Positions 10,215 through 19,053 of a stretch of 64,000 nt of DNA are shown here, one piece after another. How positions within the stretch are numbered: the stretch's first letter is position 1; the number at the start of each line of letters is the position of its first letter. Source of the DNA: Streptomyces dangxiongensis (GTDB lineage: Bacteria; Actinomycetota; Actinomycetes; Streptomycetales; Streptomycetaceae). The stretch is from the NCBI RefSeq assembly GCF_003675325.1, contig NZ_CP033073.1, positions 6,200,001-6,264,000 of the forward strand. The letters run 5' to 3'. The translations under genes were made by a program, and so were the position numbers. Under the pieces are notes generated by a model that saw only the letters and a program-made list of their open reading frames with translations, did no database searches and was not told where the DNA came from.

Positions 10215-11834
10215 ATGTCCGGGACGACCACGGCTGCCGCAGGGCCGCGCCGTCGGGCGCCCGGGGCGGATGCCCACCGCTGGGTCGTCCTCGTCGTCCT
10301 CTGTGCCAGCCTGCTGCTCGTCGCCCTCGACGCCACGGTGCTGCACGTGGCGGTTCCCGCCGTCACCGAGGACCTCCGGCCCGGGGCCGTGGAACTGCTC
10401 TGGATCGTCGACGCCTATCCACTGGTCTGCGCCGCGCTGCTGATCCTCTTCGGCACCCTCGGCGACCGGGTCGGCCGCAGACGCGTCCTGCTGCTCGGCT
10501 ACGCCCTGTTCGGCGTGGCCTCGGCCGTGGCCGCGTTCTCGGGGACCGCCGAGATGCTCATCGTGGCCCGCGCGCTGCTCGGCGTCGGCGGTGCCATGAT
10601 CATGCCCGCGACCCTGTCGATCCTGCGCCAGGCCTTCCCCGACCGGCGCGAGCGCGCCCTCGCCATCGGCATCTGGAGCGCGGTGGCGGCGGTCGGCGCG
10701 GCGGTCGGACCGCTGCTCGGCGGCTTCCTCCTCGAACACTTCTGGTGGGGCGCGGTCTTCCTGGTCAACATCCCGCTGATGCTGGTCAGCCTCCCGGTGG
10801 GCCGGCTCCTGCTGCCCGAGTCGCGGGGGGAGCGCGACGGCCCCTGGGACGTGACCGGCGCGCTGACGGCGGCGGCCGGTCTCTTCGGTGTCGTCCTCGC
10901 CGTGCAGCGGCTCGGCGGCGGGGAGGCGGTGGCGAGTCCCTTCACCGCGCTGCCACTGCTGACCGGCGCGGGTCTCCTCCTGCTCTTCGTACGGCGTCAG
11001 CGACGGCTCCCGTACCCCCTGGTGGACCTGCGCATGTTCCGCCGGCCCGCGTTCAGCACCTCGGTGGGCTGCATCGTGCTGGCCATGCTCGCGCTGGTCG
11101 GCCTGGAGCTGATCGCCGCCCAGTACCTGCAACTGGTGCTGGGCCTGTCGCCGCTGGAGACCGGCCTCAGGCTGCTGCCCCTGACCGTCGCCGCGATGGC
11201 GGCGGGGCTGGCGGGCGCGCGCATGCTGCGCCGTTTCGGGCCGCGCCGGACGGTGTCCTCGGGCTTCTGCCTGACGGCGGTGGCCGTGCTGACCCTGACC
11301 GTGATGGGCGGCGCCGACGATCCGCCGCTGCTGCTGGCCGGCTTCGTGCTGCTGGGCTTCGGTCTGGAGACCACGCTGTTCGGCGCGTACGAGTCGATGC
11401 TCAGCGAGGCCCCGGCCGACCGGGCCGGCGGCGCGGCGGCGATCGGTGAGACGTCGTACCAGCTCGGTGCAGGCATGGGCATCGCGCTGCTGGGCAGCGT
11501 GATGAACGCGGCCTACGCCCCGGCGCTGCGGTCGGTGCCGGGCGTGCCGCGGGGCGCCTCGGACGCGGCGGGACACTCCCTCGGCGAGGCGTACGAGGTC
11601 GCCGGACGGCTCGGCGGGCCCGCGGGGGCCGCGCTGCGCCGGGCGGCGCGGGACTCCTTCGTGCACGGGCTGCATGTGACCCTGCTGGTGAGCGCGGGCC
11701 TGCTGCTGCTGGGCGCGCTGATGGCCCTGCGGCTGCCGCGGACCATGCAGTGCGACGAGGGGCCGGACGGAACCGGGGCCGAGGTGCCGGCACCGCGGGA
11801 GGCGGCGGCCGGCCGGCCACGGGTCTCCGCCTGA
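10215..11834 (+). CDS. MFS drug/multidrug exporter, DHA2 (14-helix) type
   Basis: A 539-residue proton-coupled exporter with about 14 transmembrane helices. The loop-2 motif A is clear ('FGTLGDRVGRRRVL'), as is motif C in helix 5 ('AVGAAVGPLLGGFLLEH'). DHA2 members export dyes, quaternary amines and antibiotics; the substrate here cannot be told. ATG 10215 follows GGGAGGT. No TetR or MarR regulator is adjacent, and the transcript probably has a leader of roughly 100 bases from a promoter near TACGCT at about 10090. Confidence 0.9.
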   Translation: MSGTTTAAAGPRRRAPGADAHRWVVLVVLCASLLLVALDATVLHVAVPAVTEDLRPGAVELLWIVDAYPLVCAALLILFGTLGDRVGRRRVLLLGYALFGVASAVAAFSGTAEMLIVARALLGVGGAMIMPATLSILRQAFPDRRERALAIGIWSAVAAVGAAVGPLLGGFLLEHFWWGAVFLVNIPLMLVSLPVGRLLLPESRGERDGPWDVTGALTAAAGLFGVVLAVQRLGGGEAVASPFTALPLLTGAGLLLLFVRRQRRLPYPLVDLRMFRRPAFSTSVGCIVLAMLALVGLELIAAQYLQLVLGLSPLETGLRLLPLTVAAMAAGLAGARMLRRFGPRRTVSSGFCLTAVAVLTLTVMGGADDPPLLLAGFVLLGFGLETTLFGAYESMLSEAPADRAGGAAAIGETSYQLGAGMGIALLGSVMNAAYAPALRSVPGVPRGASDAAGHSLGEAYEVAGRLGGPAGAALRRAARDSFVHGLHVTLLVSAGLLLLGALMALRLPRTMQCDEGPDGTGAEVPAPREAAAGRPRVSA

Positions 11835-11886
11835 GCCGCTCTGGACGTGCGGGACACCGCACCGTAACGTCGGCCGGAGAGCCGTG

Positions 11887-11901
11887 ACTAGCGCTGCTAG
11901 T
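11887..11901. promoter_or_regulatory. Palindromic operator candidate ACTAGC-GCT-GCTAGT
   Basis: Perfect 6-bp arms separated by 3 bases, 47 bases before the acyl-CoA dehydrogenase start codon, in the only gap between it and the MFS gene. The position suits an operator overlapping the promoter. The regulator is not identified. Confidence 0.45.
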
Positions 11902-11947
11902 TTTACTCCGTTCCCATGTCCCGGATCCATGTCCCGGAGGGTGTTCC

Positions 11948-13138
11948 ATGTCCGCGTCCGCCAAGCTGCCCCCGTTCGACCCCGCCGACCCGCTCGGGAT
12001 CGACGACCTGCTGGAGCCGGAGGACCTGGCCGTCCGGGACACCGTCCGCGGCTGGGCGGCCGACCGGGTGCTGCCGTACGTCGCCGACTGGTACGAGAAG
12101 GGCGAGCTGCCCGTGATCCGGGACCTCGCCCGCGAACTCGGCGCGCTCGGCGCGCTCGGCATGTCCCTCACCGGGTACGGATGCGCGGGCGCGAGCGCCG
12201 TGCAGTACGGGCTGGCCTGTCTGGAGCTGGAGGCGGCCGACTCGGGCATCCGCTCCCTGGTCTCGGTGCAGGGCTCGCTCGCCATGTACGCCATCCACCG
12301 GTTCGGCAGCGAGGAGCAGAAGCAGCAGTGGCTGCCCCGGATGGCCGCGGGTGAGGTGATCGGCTGCTTCGGGCTGACCGAGCCCGACCACGGCTCCGAC
12401 CCCGCCGCCATGCGCACCCACGCCAAGCGGGACGGCGGGGACTGGGTGCTCAACGGCCGCAAGATGTGGATCACCAACGGGTCCGTGGCCGGGGTCGCCG
12501 TCGTGTGGGCGCAGACGGAGGACGGCATCCGCGGATTCGTCGTGCCCACGGACAGTCCCGGCTTCTCCGCGCCCGAGATCAGGCACAAGTGGTCCCTGCG
12601 CGCCTCCGTCACCAGCGAACTCGTCCTCGACGACGTACGACTGCCCGCCACGGCGGTGCTGCCCGAGGTCACCGGACTGCGCGGACCGCTCAGCTGTCTG
12701 TCGCACGCCCGCTACGGCATCGTCTGGGGCGCGATGGGCGCGGCCCGCAGCAGCTTCGAGGCGGCCGTGGAGTACGCGCGGACGCGGGAGCAGTTCGGCC
12801 GGCCCATCGGCGGCTTCCAGTTGACCCAGGCCAAACTCGCCGACATGGCGGTCGAACTGCACAAGGGCATCCTGCTCGCCCACCATCTGGGGCGGCGGAT
12901 GGACGCCGGCCGCCTGCGTCCCGAGCAGGTCAGCTTCGGCAAGCTCAACAACGTCCGCGAGGCCATCGACATCTGCCGTACGGCCCGGACGATCCTCGGT
13001 GCCAACGGGATCTCCCTCGAATACCCCGTGATGCGGCACGCGACCAACCTGGAATCGGTGCTCACCTACGAGGGCACCGTCGAGATGCACCAGCTCGTGC
13101 TGGGCAAGGCGCTCACCGGGCTCGACGCCTTCCGGTGA
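11948..13138 (+). CDS. Acyl-CoA dehydrogenase, glutaryl-CoA dehydrogenase-like
   Basis: A 396-residue FAD flavoprotein. The N-terminal helical domain, middle beta domain ('CFGLTEPDHGSDP', 'RKMWITNGSVAGV') and C-terminal helical domain are complete. The catalytic glutamate is in 'LTYEGTVEMHQLVLGKAL', which, with 'NLESV' before it, resembles glutaryl-CoA dehydrogenases of lysine and tryptophan catabolism (glutaryl-CoA to crotonyl-CoA and CO2). Substrate assignment is by resemblance only. ATG 11948 is preceded by CGGAGGG. It converges on the SepF-like gene across a short terminator. Confidence 0.87.
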   Translation: MSASAKLPPFDPADPLGIDDLLEPEDLAVRDTVRGWAADRVLPYVADWYEKGELPVIRDLARELGALGALGMSLTGYGCAGASAVQYGLACLELEAADSGIRSLVSVQGSLAMYAIHRFGSEEQKQQWLPRMAAGEVIGCFGLTEPDHGSDPAAMRTHAKRDGGDWVLNGRKMWITNGSVAGVAVVWAQTEDGIRGFVVPTDSPGFSAPEIRHKWSLRASVTSELVLDDVRLPATAVLPEVTGLRGPLSCLSHARYGIVWGAMGAARSSFEAAVEYARTREQFGRPIGGFQLTQAKLADMAVELHKGILLAHHLGRRMDAGRLRPEQVSFGKLNNVREAIDICRTARTILGANGISLEYPVMRHATNLESVLTYEGTVEMHQLVLGKALTGLDAFR

Positions 13139-13148
13139 GCCCCGTCGG

Positions 13149-13172
13149 GGCGGGGCCGGGAGCGGCCCCGCC
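13149..13172. terminator. Terminator between acyl-CoA dehydrogenase and sepF-like genes
   Basis: A perfect 9-bp G/C stem (GGCGGGGCC, 13149-13157, with 13164-13172) and a 6-base loop fill the gap between the two convergent stops. Likely bidirectional. Confidence 0.75.
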
Positions 13173-13610
13173 TCAGCTCTGGTTGAAGAAGCCGTCGGAG
13201 CGGTGCGAGGACGCCTCACCGCTGATGATCTCGGTGTCGGCGGGGGTCAGCAGGAACACCCGGTTGGAGACACGGTCGATCGAACCGCGCAGCCCGAAGA
13301 TGAGCCCCGCCGCGAAGTCCACGACGCGCTTGGCGTCACCGGGCTCCATGTTGGTGAGGTTCATGATGACCGGGACACCGTCCCGGAACAGCTCGCCGAT
13401 GGCGCGGGCGTCCCGGAAGCTGTCCGGGGTGACCGTGCCGATTCTGCGGTCCCTCTCCTCGGCCGTGTCCGTGGCCACCTTCACGCGCGGGTCGGTGACC
13501 CAGGCGTCCCCGGACTCGGAGCCCTCGGAGTAGTCGTCGTCGTAGTAGCGCTCGTCATCGTTGTCGTCGACGAGGCCGAGCCACGCACTCGCCTTGCGTA
13601 CCGATCCCAT
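13173..13610 (-). CDS. SepF-like cell division protein
   Basis: A 145-residue SepF-family protein. An N-terminal amphipathic segment ([13 protein letters not shown]) for membrane binding is followed by an acidic Asp/Tyr linker and the SepF core, with '[18 protein letters not shown]' and '[29 protein letters not shown]'. SepF anchors FtsZ filaments to the membrane. Streptomyces has one SepF and two SepF-like proteins, SflA and SflB, which prevent misplaced Z rings. Short length and position near der fit SflA (SCO1749 as I recall), but the paralogue cannot be proven from the window. ATG 13610 follows GAGGAGG. Confidence 0.88.
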   Translation of the reverse strand: MGSVRKASAWLGLVDDNDDERYYDDDYSEGSESGDAWVTDPRVKVATDTAEERDRRIGTVTPDSFRDARAIGELFRDGVPVIMNLTNMEPGDAKRVVDFAAGLIFGLRGSIDRVSNRVFLLTPADTEIISGEASSHRSDGFFNQS

Positions 13611-14126
13611 GGACGCCTCCTCTCACAGCGTTCTTTCTTGCTTTCCGTATCCCTATGGTCATCCATGATGCGGACGGTGCGCCAAGTGGATAGACGCCGC
13701 GCGGGGGGTTTGTGACGGTACTGGTGCACAGCAGATCCGTCGAGAGTCCTTGTGCCCCAAGGGGCCGGACTCATACGGGTGCTGACTGAGAGTGAAATAT
13801 GATGGTTCACGGCGGACGGGTGATGCACAGTGCGTATGGGTGAACCCCAACGTCTTACCACACTACGGGCGAAACCGGCAGACCGCGTGTGCGTAATGCG
13901 GACGGCGCACCCGGCGCTCCGGCGCGCGGACCCGGGCCCGCGCGCCGCCGTGACCACGGCCGGTCCCGGGGATCGTGACACGTTATGACGGGCTGCTCAT
14001 ATCCGCCCTGACGGAGCCTCAGGCGGAGCCGGGGCCGGGACGCGCCGAGCCCCCGGCGGGGCCGGGGCCGTTCGGCCGGCTTCGCCAGGGGCTCGGGTGC
14101 GACGGGGGACCGGAGGTCCCGCTTCC
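13611..14126. other. Intergenic stretch, no gene seen
   Basis: About 515 bp. The right part is very G+C-rich and the centre (13640-13860) is relatively A+T-rich and should contain the sepF-like promoter on the minus strand. A 6-bp hairpin GGGACC-GGA-GGTCCC at 14106-14120 sits just past the end of the substrate-binding-protein gene and may terminate it. No RNA gene or credible small coding frame was found. Confidence 0.5.
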
Positions 14127-15074
14127 CTAGTTCTTCAGTTCCGGAGGGGAGATCCGCGACCTGTCGATCGCGGAGCCCGTCGTGTCCCACTTCTTGAGGA
14201 TCCGGTCGTAGGTGCCGTCCGCGAGCAGCTTGTTCACCGCCGCCCGGAAGGCCGGGGCCAGCGCGGTGCCCTTCTTGAACGCGAAGCCGACGTCCAGGCG
14301 GTGGAACTCGTTGAGGAACTTCAGCCCCTGCTGGTGGGCGACGGCGTAGCGCAGCCCGTTGATCGTGGACATCACGACGTCGCTGCGGCCCTGCTGGAGC
14401 GAGGACCAGATCGCGCTCGTCTCGCCGTACGTCTGCACCTGGTAGGCCTTCTTGCCCGCGTCGGCGCACACGTGCTTGTTCTCCTCCAGCGTGGCCTCGA
14501 AGGTCGTGCCGGCGGCGGTCGCGACGGTCAGGCCGCACAGCTCCGTCAGCTCCGTGATCTTCGAGAGCTTGCTGTCCTTGCGGGTGGCGAAGCCCTGGCC
14601 GTCGTTGATGTAGGTGACGAAGTCGATGGTCCTGCGGCGCTCGTCGGTGACGCCGAAGTTGCTCGCGCCCACGTCGTACTTGCCACTGTCCAGGGCCGGC
14701 AGGATCGCCTCGAAACTCGCCTGCTCCAGCTTCAGCTCGATGCCCAGCACCCGGGCGACCGCCTTGGCGAAGTCGACGTCCTGCCCGGTGAGGGTCGTGC
14801 CGTCGGCGAGGTAGGTGGTGCCGGGCGGGGTGCCGCCGACGCTGACCGCGACGGTGAGGCCGGTGGTGCCCGCCGGCAGCAGCTTCGCCGCGGCCTCGTC
14901 CTTCTTCTCGGCGGAGACGACGTCCGTGGTGGGCACCTTGACGGACCTGGCCGCCACTCCGGAGGCGTCCGTCCCGCCCGCGTCGCCGGATCCGGAACCG
15001 CAGGCCGTGAGGAGCAGGGCCGCCGACGTGATGCCGACAAAAGATATGAAATGGCGATAGGCAGGCTTACGCAT
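14127..15074 (-). CDS. Polar amino-acid ABC transporter, substrate-binding lipoprotein
   Basis: A 315-residue lipoprotein. Residues 1-25 form a lipoprotein signal with lipobox LLTAC, followed by a Gly/Ser/Asp spacer and a family 3 solute-binding domain ('GQDVDFAKAVARVLGIELKL', 'DVGASNFGVTDERRRTIDFV'). ATG 15074 has AGGAG upstream; the longer frame is shadow. It is divergent from the permease, FAD-protein and ATPase genes and completes that transporter. The binding-pocket sequence does not give the ligand, but a polar or sulfur-containing amino acid is plausible from the neighbouring monooxygenases. Confidence 0.92.
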   Translation of the reverse strand: MRKPAYRHFISFVGITSAALLLTACGSGSGDAGGTDASGVAARSVKVPTTDVVSAEKKDEAAAKLLPAGTTGLTVAVSVGGTPPGTTYLADGTTLTGQDVDFAKAVARVLGIELKLEQASFEAILPALDSGKYDVGASNFGVTDERRRTIDFVTYINDGQGFATRKDSKLSKITELTELCGLTVATAAGTTFEATLEENKHVCADAGKKAYQVQTYGETSAIWSSLQQGRSDVVMSTINGLRYAVAHQQGLKFLNEFHRLDVGFAFKKGTALAPAFRAAVNKLLADGTYDRILKKWDTTGSAIDRSRISPPELKN

Positions 15075-15515
15075 CGGGGAGCGGTCTCCTGGAGCCGAAG
15101 GGGGTGCGACAACGCGAGGGGAGGGGTGCGCGTGTGAAGGCGGAGAAGCGGGAGAACGCGAGTGCGCCCGCCGTGAGGGCGGGTGTGCGCAGGGGGTCAG
15201 CTCAACAGGAGGAGGACCACACGCGACCGAAGTCGATGTGGGAGCGGGTGACCAGCCACTGCTGTGGATGCATGGGCCAAGTGGAACAGGCATTCGGTTC
15301 CGCGTCAACCGAGTTGAGATGTAGTGCTCACAGTACGGACAGCCTTGACAGCGGAGGGAAACGCCCCCGTACTCTCGGTGCACGGCCCTGCTGAGGGGCT
15401 CGGCCGTAGCGCGCCGCATGGCGCGTCCGTGTGAAGGCACCACCCCGTATCGACGACTCTCCCCCACTCCCGGCCTGGCCCGAGCGGGGGACTCGCCCCG
15501 TCACGGAGCCTTCGC
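15075..15515. other. Divergent promoter region of the amino-acid ABC cluster
   Basis: About 440 bp without a gene. A plausible plus-strand promoter is TTGACA at 15345-15350 with TACTCT at 15370-15375 (19-base spacer), giving a leader of roughly 135 bases before the permease. The stretch 15220-15360 is less G+C-rich than its surroundings. I could not match a known riboswitch. Confidence 0.45.
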
Positions 15516-16370
15516 ATGTCATCCGACACCCTCGCCAAAGCCCCCGCGGTCCCGGATCTGCCCGAGCCGGACGTCCCGCGGATCGTCCCGCAGCGCCGGT
15601 ACGGGCAGTGGGCCGCCGCCGTCGCCGTCCTCGTCCTGCTCGGCCTCGCGGTCAACTCGGTCGTGCGCAACAAGGCGTTCCAATGGGACGTCGTCGCCGA
15701 CTACTTCACCTCGGACTCCGTCCTGCGCGGGCTGTGGCTCACGCTGTGGCTGACCGCGGTGGTGATGGTCCTCGGCTTCGCCCTCGGCACCCTGCTCGCC
15801 GCGTTCCGGCTCTCCGCAAACCCCGTGCTGCGCGCGGTCGGCTGGGGCTACGTGTGGCTGTTCCGGTCGATCCCGATCCTGGTGCAACTGCTGCTGTGGT
15901 TCAACATCGGGGCGCTGTACCCGCAGGTCCTCGGCGTGAAGACCGTCAACCTGCTCAGCCCCGTGGCCGTCGCGGTCGTCGGCCTCACGCTGCACGAGGC
16001 CGCCTACGCCGCCGAGGTCGTCCGCGGCGGCATCCTCTCCGTGGACCGCGGCCAGATCGAGGCGGCCCAGGCGCTCGGCCTGAGCCGGTGGCGGCGCTGG
16101 TGGCGGATCGTGCTGCCGCAGGCGATGCGCGCCATCGTGCCGCCGGCCGGGAACATGCTCATCGGCACCCTCAAGGGCACGTCGATCGTCAGCGTCATCG
16201 CCGTCAACGACCTGCTCTTCTCGGCCCAGTTGATCTACCACCGCACCTATCAGGTGATCCCGCTGCTGATGGTCGCCACCCTCTGGTACGCCGTGGTCAC
16301 CTCGCTGCTGGGTGTCGGCCAGTACTACGTCGAGAAGCGCTACGCGCGCGGCACGGAGAGCGCCCGATGA
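15516..16370 (+). CDS. Polar amino-acid ABC transporter permease
   Basis: A 284-residue HisM/GlnP-type permease with about five to six membrane helices. The ATPase-coupling EAA loop is clear: 'EAAQALGLSRWRRWWRIVLPQ'. ATG 15516 follows GGAG. Its stop overlaps the next start in ATGA, so translation is coupled to the FAD-protein gene. Only one permease gene is present, so the channel is probably a homodimer. Confidence 0.93.
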   Translation: MSSDTLAKAPAVPDLPEPDVPRIVPQRRYGQWAAAVAVLVLLGLAVNSVVRNKAFQWDVVADYFTSDSVLRGLWLTLWLTAVVMVLGFALGTLLAAFRLSANPVLRAVGWGYVWLFRSIPILVQLLLWFNIGALYPQVLGVKTVNLLSPVAVAVVGLTLHEAAYAAEVVRGGILSVDRGQIEAAQALGLSRWRRWWRIVLPQAMRAIVPPAGNMLIGTLKGTSIVSVIAVNDLLFSAQLIYHRTYQVIPLLMVATLWYAVVTSLLGVGQYYVEKRYARGTESAR

Positions 16371-18124
16371 GACAGCAACTGGTGATCGTCGGAGCCGGTC
16401 CGCGGGGGACCGGCATCCTCGAACGCCTCGCCGCCAACGCGCCCGCCCTGGCCGCCGGTTCGGGCCTCGACATCCACCTGGTCGACCCCCATCCGCCGGG
16501 CGGCGGACGCATCTGGCGTGAGGAGCAGTCGCCGCTGCTGTGGATGAACTCGCACGCCGAGGACGTCACCATGTTCACCGACGACACGGTGGCGATGGAC
16601 GGCCCGGTGCGCGAGGGCCCCACCCTGCACGAGTGGGCCCGGCTCGACGGCCGCGTCTTCGCCGGCCGCCGGGTCCAGGGCCGCTATCTGCGCTGGGTGT
16701 ACGAGCGGGCCCTCGCCGACCTCCCCGCCGACGTCTCCGTGTACCACCACCCCCGGCGCGCCCTCCGGGTCGGCGGGCCGCGCGAGGGCCGGCAGCAGGT
16801 GTGGCTGGAGGGCCGCCCGCGCCCCCTCCTCGCCGACCTGGTGATCCTCACCCTCGGCCACCTGGACACCGAACTGGACGAGGAGCAGGCCGAGTTGGCG
16901 GAGTACGCCCGCGAGCACGGCCTGGTGCACCTGCCGCCCGACTTCACCGCCGACAGCGACCTCTCGTCGCTCGCGCCCGGCGAACCCGTCCTCGTCCGCG
17001 GGTTCGGCCTGGCCTTCGTCGACCTGATGGTGCTGCTCACCGAGGGCCGCGGCGGACGGTACGAGGGGGAGACGTACCTCCCCTCGGGGCGGGAGCCGGT
17101 GCTGTACGTCGGCTCGCGGCGCGGAGTGCCGTACCACTCCAAGATCGGCTACGACTGGACCGGCGACCGCCCGCCGCTGCCCCGCTTCCTCGGCCCCACC
17201 GAGGTGGCGGAACTGCTGGCCCGGCCCGGCGGCTTCGACTTCCGGCGCGATGTGTGGCCCCTGGTCGAGAAGGAGCTGGGCTTCGCCCACTACCACCGGC
17301 TGTTCACCGCCCACCCCGGGCGTACGGCGATGACCTGGGCCGAATTCGAGAAGAGGTACGCGGTGGCCGGCGACCCCGCCGAGCTGCGGGTGCTGGTCGC
17401 CGCGGCCGTACCGGACCCGGCCGACCGGCTCGACCTCGCCGCGCTCGACCGCCCGCTGGACGGCGTCCGGTACGCCTCGCACGAGGAGTTCCAGGCGGGG
17501 CTCAGGGACTATGTCGAAGCCGACCTGGACCGGCGTCACGACCCCGCGCACAGCGCGGACCTGGGCGTCTTTCTCGGGCTGCTCTCCGTCTACGGGCAGC
17601 TCGTGCGGCTCGGCGACATCGGGCCCTGGTGGCACGGTTTCTTCAGCCACCTGGCGTCCGGGCCGCCCGGCCCGCGGCTGCGGCAGATGCTCGCGCTGTC
17701 CCGGGCCGGGCTGCTGAAGTTCGTCGGCGCCGGCATGACCGTCACCGCCGAGGACGGGGTGTTCCGGGCCACCGGCCCCACCGTGCCGGGGTTCTCAGTC
17801 GAGGCCCGGGCGCTGGTCGAGGCCCGGCTGCCCGAGCCCACCGTCGGGCGCGCCCGGGACGGCCTGCTGCGCGAACTGCACGCCGACGGCGCCGCCGCGA
17901 CCCCCGACGGGCTTCTCCGGGTCGACCCCCGCGACGGCCGCGTCCTCGACGGCGCCGGGCGCCCGCACCCGCGGCGCTTCGCGCTCGGGCCGTACACCGA
18001 CACCCGCACCCCCGGCGCCTTCACCCGCCCCCGCACCGGCGGACCCGCGTTCCGGCAGAACGACGCCACCGCCCGGGCGGCGCTGGTCCTCCTGCGGGAC
18101 CTGGCCGGCCGCCTGGCCGCCTGA
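16367..18124 (+). CDS. FAD/NAD(P)-binding protein
   Basis: A 585-residue protein of the FAD-NAD(P)-binding (NAD_binding_9) type. The dinucleotide-binding start is at residues 4-20, with 'VIVGAGPRGTGILERL', and a second nucleotide-binding region lies near 'EPVLVRGFGLAFVDLMVLL'. The family is often found with amino-acid or siderophore genes but its reactions are mostly unknown. The gene lies between permease and ATPase of one transporter, overlapping the permease by 4 bases, so its substrate is probably what the transporter brings in. No signal peptide, so cytoplasmic. Confidence 0.82.
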   Translation: MRQQLVIVGAGPRGTGILERLAANAPALAAGSGLDIHLVDPHPPGGGRIWREEQSPLLWMNSHAEDVTMFTDDTVAMDGPVREGPTLHEWARLDGRVFAGRRVQGRYLRWVYERALADLPADVSVYHHPRRALRVGGPREGRQQVWLEGRPRPLLADLVILTLGHLDTELDEEQAELAEYAREHGLVHLPPDFTADSDLSSLAPGEPVLVRGFGLAFVDLMVLLTEGRGGRYEGETYLPSGREPVLYVGSRRGVPYHSKIGYDWTGDRPPLPRFLGPTEVAELLARPGGFDFRRDVWPLVEKELGFAHYHRLFTAHPGRTAMTWAEFEKRYAVAGDPAELRVLVAAAVPDPADRLDLAALDRPLDGVRYASHEEFQAGLRDYVEADLDRRHDPAHSADLGVFLGLLSVYGQLVRLGDIGPWWHGFFSHLASGPPGPRLRQMLALSRAGLLKFVGAGMTVTAEDGVFRATGPTVPGFSVEARALVEARLPEPTVGRARDGLLRELHADGAAATPDGLLRVDPRDGRVLDGAGRPHPRRFALGPYTDTRTPGAFTRPRTGGPAFRQNDATARAALVLLRDLAGRLAA

Positions 18125-18155
18125 ACCCCTCGACTCGAAAAGGAACTCACCCGCC

Positions 18156-18917
18156 ATGACCGTCATGGTCGACATCAGGTCGGTGCACAAGAGCTTCGGC
18201 CCGCTGGACGTGCTCCGGGGCATCGACCTCCAGGTGCGCGCCGGCGAGGTCACCGTAGTCCTCGGCCCGTCCGGCTCCGGCAAGTCCACGCTGCTGCGCA
18301 CCATCAACCACCTGGAGAAGGTGGACCGGGGCGAGATCAGTGTGGACGGCGCGCTGATGGGCTACCGGCGTGCCGGGGACCGACTGTACGAGCTGCCCGA
18401 ACGGGAGGTGCTCCGCCAGCGCACCCGGATCGGGTTCGTCTTCCAGAACTTCCGCCTCTTCCCGCACCTCACCGTGCTCGACAACGTCGTCGAGGCGCCG
18501 GTGTCCGCGCTGAGGCGGCCCCGGAAGGAGGCGCTGGAGAACGCGCGCCGGCTGCTGGAGCGGGTCGGGCTCGCGGACAAGGCCGGCGCCTATCCGCGGC
18601 AGTTGTCCGGCGGGCAGCAGCAGCGGGTCGCCATCGCGCGGGCACTGGCGCTGGAGCCGAAGCTGCTGCTGTTCGACGAGCCGACGTCGGCGCTCGACCC
18701 CGAACTGGTGGGCGAGGTCCTCGACGTCATCCGGGACCTGGCGGCGCGGGGCAGCACGATGATCGTCGTCACGCACGAGATCGCGTTCGCCCGGGAGGTC
18801 GCCGACACGGTGGTGTTCATGGCCGACGGGAGGATCGTCGAGCAGGGGCCGCCGCAGGAGGTGCTCGGCGCCCCGCGGGAGGAACGGACGCGGACGTTCC
18901 TGGCGAAGGTGCTGTGA
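18156..18917 (+). CDS. Polar amino-acid ABC transporter ATP-binding protein
   Basis: A 253-residue GlnQ/HisP-type ATPase. Walker A GPSGSGKST, signature LSGGQQQRVAIARAL, Walker B LLLFDEPTSALD and the switch His (VVTHE) are all intact. A short insertion after 'VDGALMGYRRAGDRLYEL' is common in this subfamily. It energises the permease encoded at 15516; the gap from the FAD-protein gene is 31 bp with AAAGGAA before the start. Confidence 0.95.
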   Translation: MTVMVDIRSVHKSFGPLDVLRGIDLQVRAGEVTVVLGPSGSGKSTLLRTINHLEKVDRGEISVDGALMGYRRAGDRLYELPEREVLRQRTRIGFVFQNFRLFPHLTVLDNVVEAPVSALRRPRKEALENARRLLERVGLADKAGAYPRQLSGGQQQRVAIARALALEPKLLLFDEPTSALDPELVGEVLDVIRDLAARGSTMIVVTHEIAFAREVADTVVFMADGRIVEQGPPQEVLGAPREERTRTFLAKVL

Positions 18918-19053
18918 GGATGGCGGCCGTGGCCACCGGGGGCGGCGCGCCGGGCACCGCACCGGCCGTCCGGACGGCGTCGGCGGCCCCCCGGCCGCGC
19001 CCGGGCGGCGGCTCGCCGTCGCGGGGGGAACGGGAACCGCGGAGGCACCCGGC

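Noticed and set aside
10005..11930. Minus-strand frame of 641 codons opposite the MFS gene
   Set aside because: Gln/Arg/His-rich shadow frame; the plus-strand exporter has all family motifs.
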